Shown here: one piece after another, positions 6,040 through 6,829 of the stretch | How positions within the stretch are numbered: the first letter of the stretch is position 1 | How the letters are laid out: every line of letters starts with the position of its first letter | Assembly (NCBI GenBank): GCA_900549195.1 | Contig: URNK01000095.1 | Location: 1-6,829, forward strand | DNA: 6,829 nucleotides | Origin: an uncultured Collinsella sp. | Lineage (GTDB): Bacteria > Actinomycetota > Coriobacteriia > Coriobacteriales > Coriobacteriaceae | Direction: 5' to 3' | Position numbers and translations under genes: made by a program | Notes under the pieces: model-generated | Seen by the model: only the letters and a program-made list of their open reading frames with translations | What the model was told of the DNA's origin: nothing | The model's database searches: none

Positions 6040-6829
6040 CTACTCACTCCCCTTCTCGTCGTTGGTGACGGGGATAAAGCCCGCCTCGCGAATCTGCTTG
6101 TCCATCTTTTCGGACGTCACGTAGTCGATGTAATCCTGCGCCTGCTGCGAAGGTGCGCCCTTAACAAAGAAATAAAGGTCGCGCGAGATGGGATAGCCGC
6201 CGCTCGCGACCGTCTTCTCGGACGCCTCAACATGATTGACCGAGACGGCCTTGACCGAGGTCTTGGCGTTGAGGCTATCGACGAAGCCCAGCGAAATGTA
6301 GCCAATGGCACCGCGCGAACGAGATACCACGTCGCGCACCTGGCCCGTACCCGAAAGAACAGCCGAGCGGCGATCGAACGCCGTGCCGTCCATCACGATG
6401 GTACGGAAGGCCTCGCGCGTACCGGACGCCTCATCTCGGTTGATGACCTGGATCTTCAGGTCCTCGCCACCGACTTCTTTCCAGTTGGTGATCTTGCCGG
6501 CGTAAATATCGCGGAGCTGCTCGGTCGAGAGGTTATCGACCGGGTTATCGTCGTTCACGATGACCGCGATACCGTCGTGGGCAATGACGATGGGAGTCAG
6601 GCCCAAATCCTGTTCGTCGGCATTGAGTCCACGGGAGGAGCTGGCGATATCGGCCGTGCCGGCGCTGACGGCCTCGATGCCAGCGGAAGAACCCAAACCG
6701 GAAACGAGCACGTCGATGCCGGTCTCCTCCTTAAAGCCCTCGGCCGCAATCTCGGCGATAGGAAGGCAGGTCGTGGAGCCGGCGACGGTAATGGAAGAGG
6801 TAGAAGATCCCGAAGAACAGGCGCACAGC
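6040..6829 (-). CDS. pstS: Phosphate-binding lipoprotein PstS, 5' end beyond the window
   Basis: This is the extracytoplasmic phosphate receptor of the Pst importer. The frame is open to the window edge, so the start codon and most of the signal peptide are missing. The visible part begins LCACSSGSS, where the second Cys (6817-6819) is the likely lipidated +1 residue of a lipobox (LCAC; Cys at -2 is uncommon). From that Cys the mature protein is 259 aa. Expected phosphate-site blocks are present: VAGSTTCLPIAE (12-23), GLGSSAGIEAV (41-51), DIASSSR (57-63) and NRDEASGTREAF (127-138). LRDIYAGKITNWKEVGG (102-118) and GAIGYISLGFV are typical of the PBP-like family. Internal GTG at 6709-6711 is not the start, because it would remove the first ligand loop. 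The TAG stop at 6040-6042 is 1 nt from the pstC ATG. Any Pho-regulated promoter would lie outside the window. Confidence 0.96.
   Translation of the reverse strand, partial: LCACSSGSSTSSITVAGSTTCLPIAEIAAEGFKEETGIDVLVSGLGSSAGIEAVSAGTADIASSSRGLNADEQDLGLTPIVIAHDGIAVIVNDDNPVDNLSTEQLRDIYAGKITNWKEVGGEDLKIQVINRDEASGTREAFRTIVMDGTAFDRRSAVLSGTGQVRDVVSRSRGAIGYISLGFVDSLNAKTSVKAVSVNHVEASEKTVASGGYPISRDLYFFVKGAPSQQAQDYIDYVTSEKMDKQIREAGFIPVTNDEKGSE
6047..6054 (-). promoter_or_regulatory. Ribosome binding site of pstC, inside the pstS 3' end
   Basis: AAGGGGAG on the minus strand lies within the last codons of pstS, 8 nt before ATG 6036-6038. It decides the pstC start in favour of this ATG over the in-frame GTG at 6045-6047, whose first base is the last base of this motif. 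The arrangement suggests coupling to termination of pstS translation. Confidence 0.7.

Noticed and set aside
6709..6711. GTG as the start of a shorter PstS
   Set aside because: The frame remains open to the window edge and encodes a lipobox and the first phosphate-binding loop upstream, so this GTG is an internal valine.

Overview
This window looks like one end of an assembled contig from a GC-rich actinobacterium. The class Coriobacteriia, and a gut Collinsella-like organism in particular, is my best guess. That guess rests on three things: the overall base composition, the gene order yggS-sepF-yggT-divIVA (the arrangement known downstream of ftsZ in Actinobacteria, without ylmH), and the protein styles. 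No rRNA or other taxonomic marker is present, so the genus is an inference. All nine genes lie on the minus strand, so transcription runs from high to low coordinates.

Right part (6829 down to 2437): a complete phosphate-uptake operon in the canonical order pstS (its 5' end cut off by the window edge), pstC, pstA, pstB, phoU. Junctions are tight: 1 nt for pstS-pstC, 3 nt for pstC-pstA and 12 nt for pstA-pstB. A longer gap of 92 nt before phoU holds a short hairpin and a small palindrome. PstS binds phosphate outside the cell, PstC and PstA form the membrane channel, PstB hydrolyses ATP, and PhoU links the transporter to regulation. The PhoU here has altered metal-site motifs and an acidic C-terminal tail.

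Middle (2436 to 2318): a 119-nt gap with a perfect 10-bp GC-rich hairpin, a plausible but U-poor terminator or attenuator, separating the phosphate operon from the division-associated genes.

Left part (2317 down to 47): yggS (PLP homeostasis), sepF (FtsZ membrane anchor with an unusual Gly/Tyr/Asp-rich linker), yggT (small membrane protein) and the first 128 codons of divIVA (polar growth/septum scaffold). The ftsZ and ylmD/yfiH genes that normally precede this set are absent; pst-phoU stands in their place. yggT has no ATG, GTG or TTG that would give a full-length protein, and it lies in the same reading frame as sepF, one stop codon downstream.

Positions 1-46 are not genomic. They match an Illumina Nextera i5 adapter (end of P5, 8-base index, read-1 primer site and Tn5 mosaic end), so divIVA is cut by an untrimmed adapter at the contig end. 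There is no stretch over 300 bases without a gene. I see no CRISPR array, prophage, natural mobile element, RNA gene or obviously undescribed system; the most interesting points are the sepF-yggT junction and the divergent PhoU.
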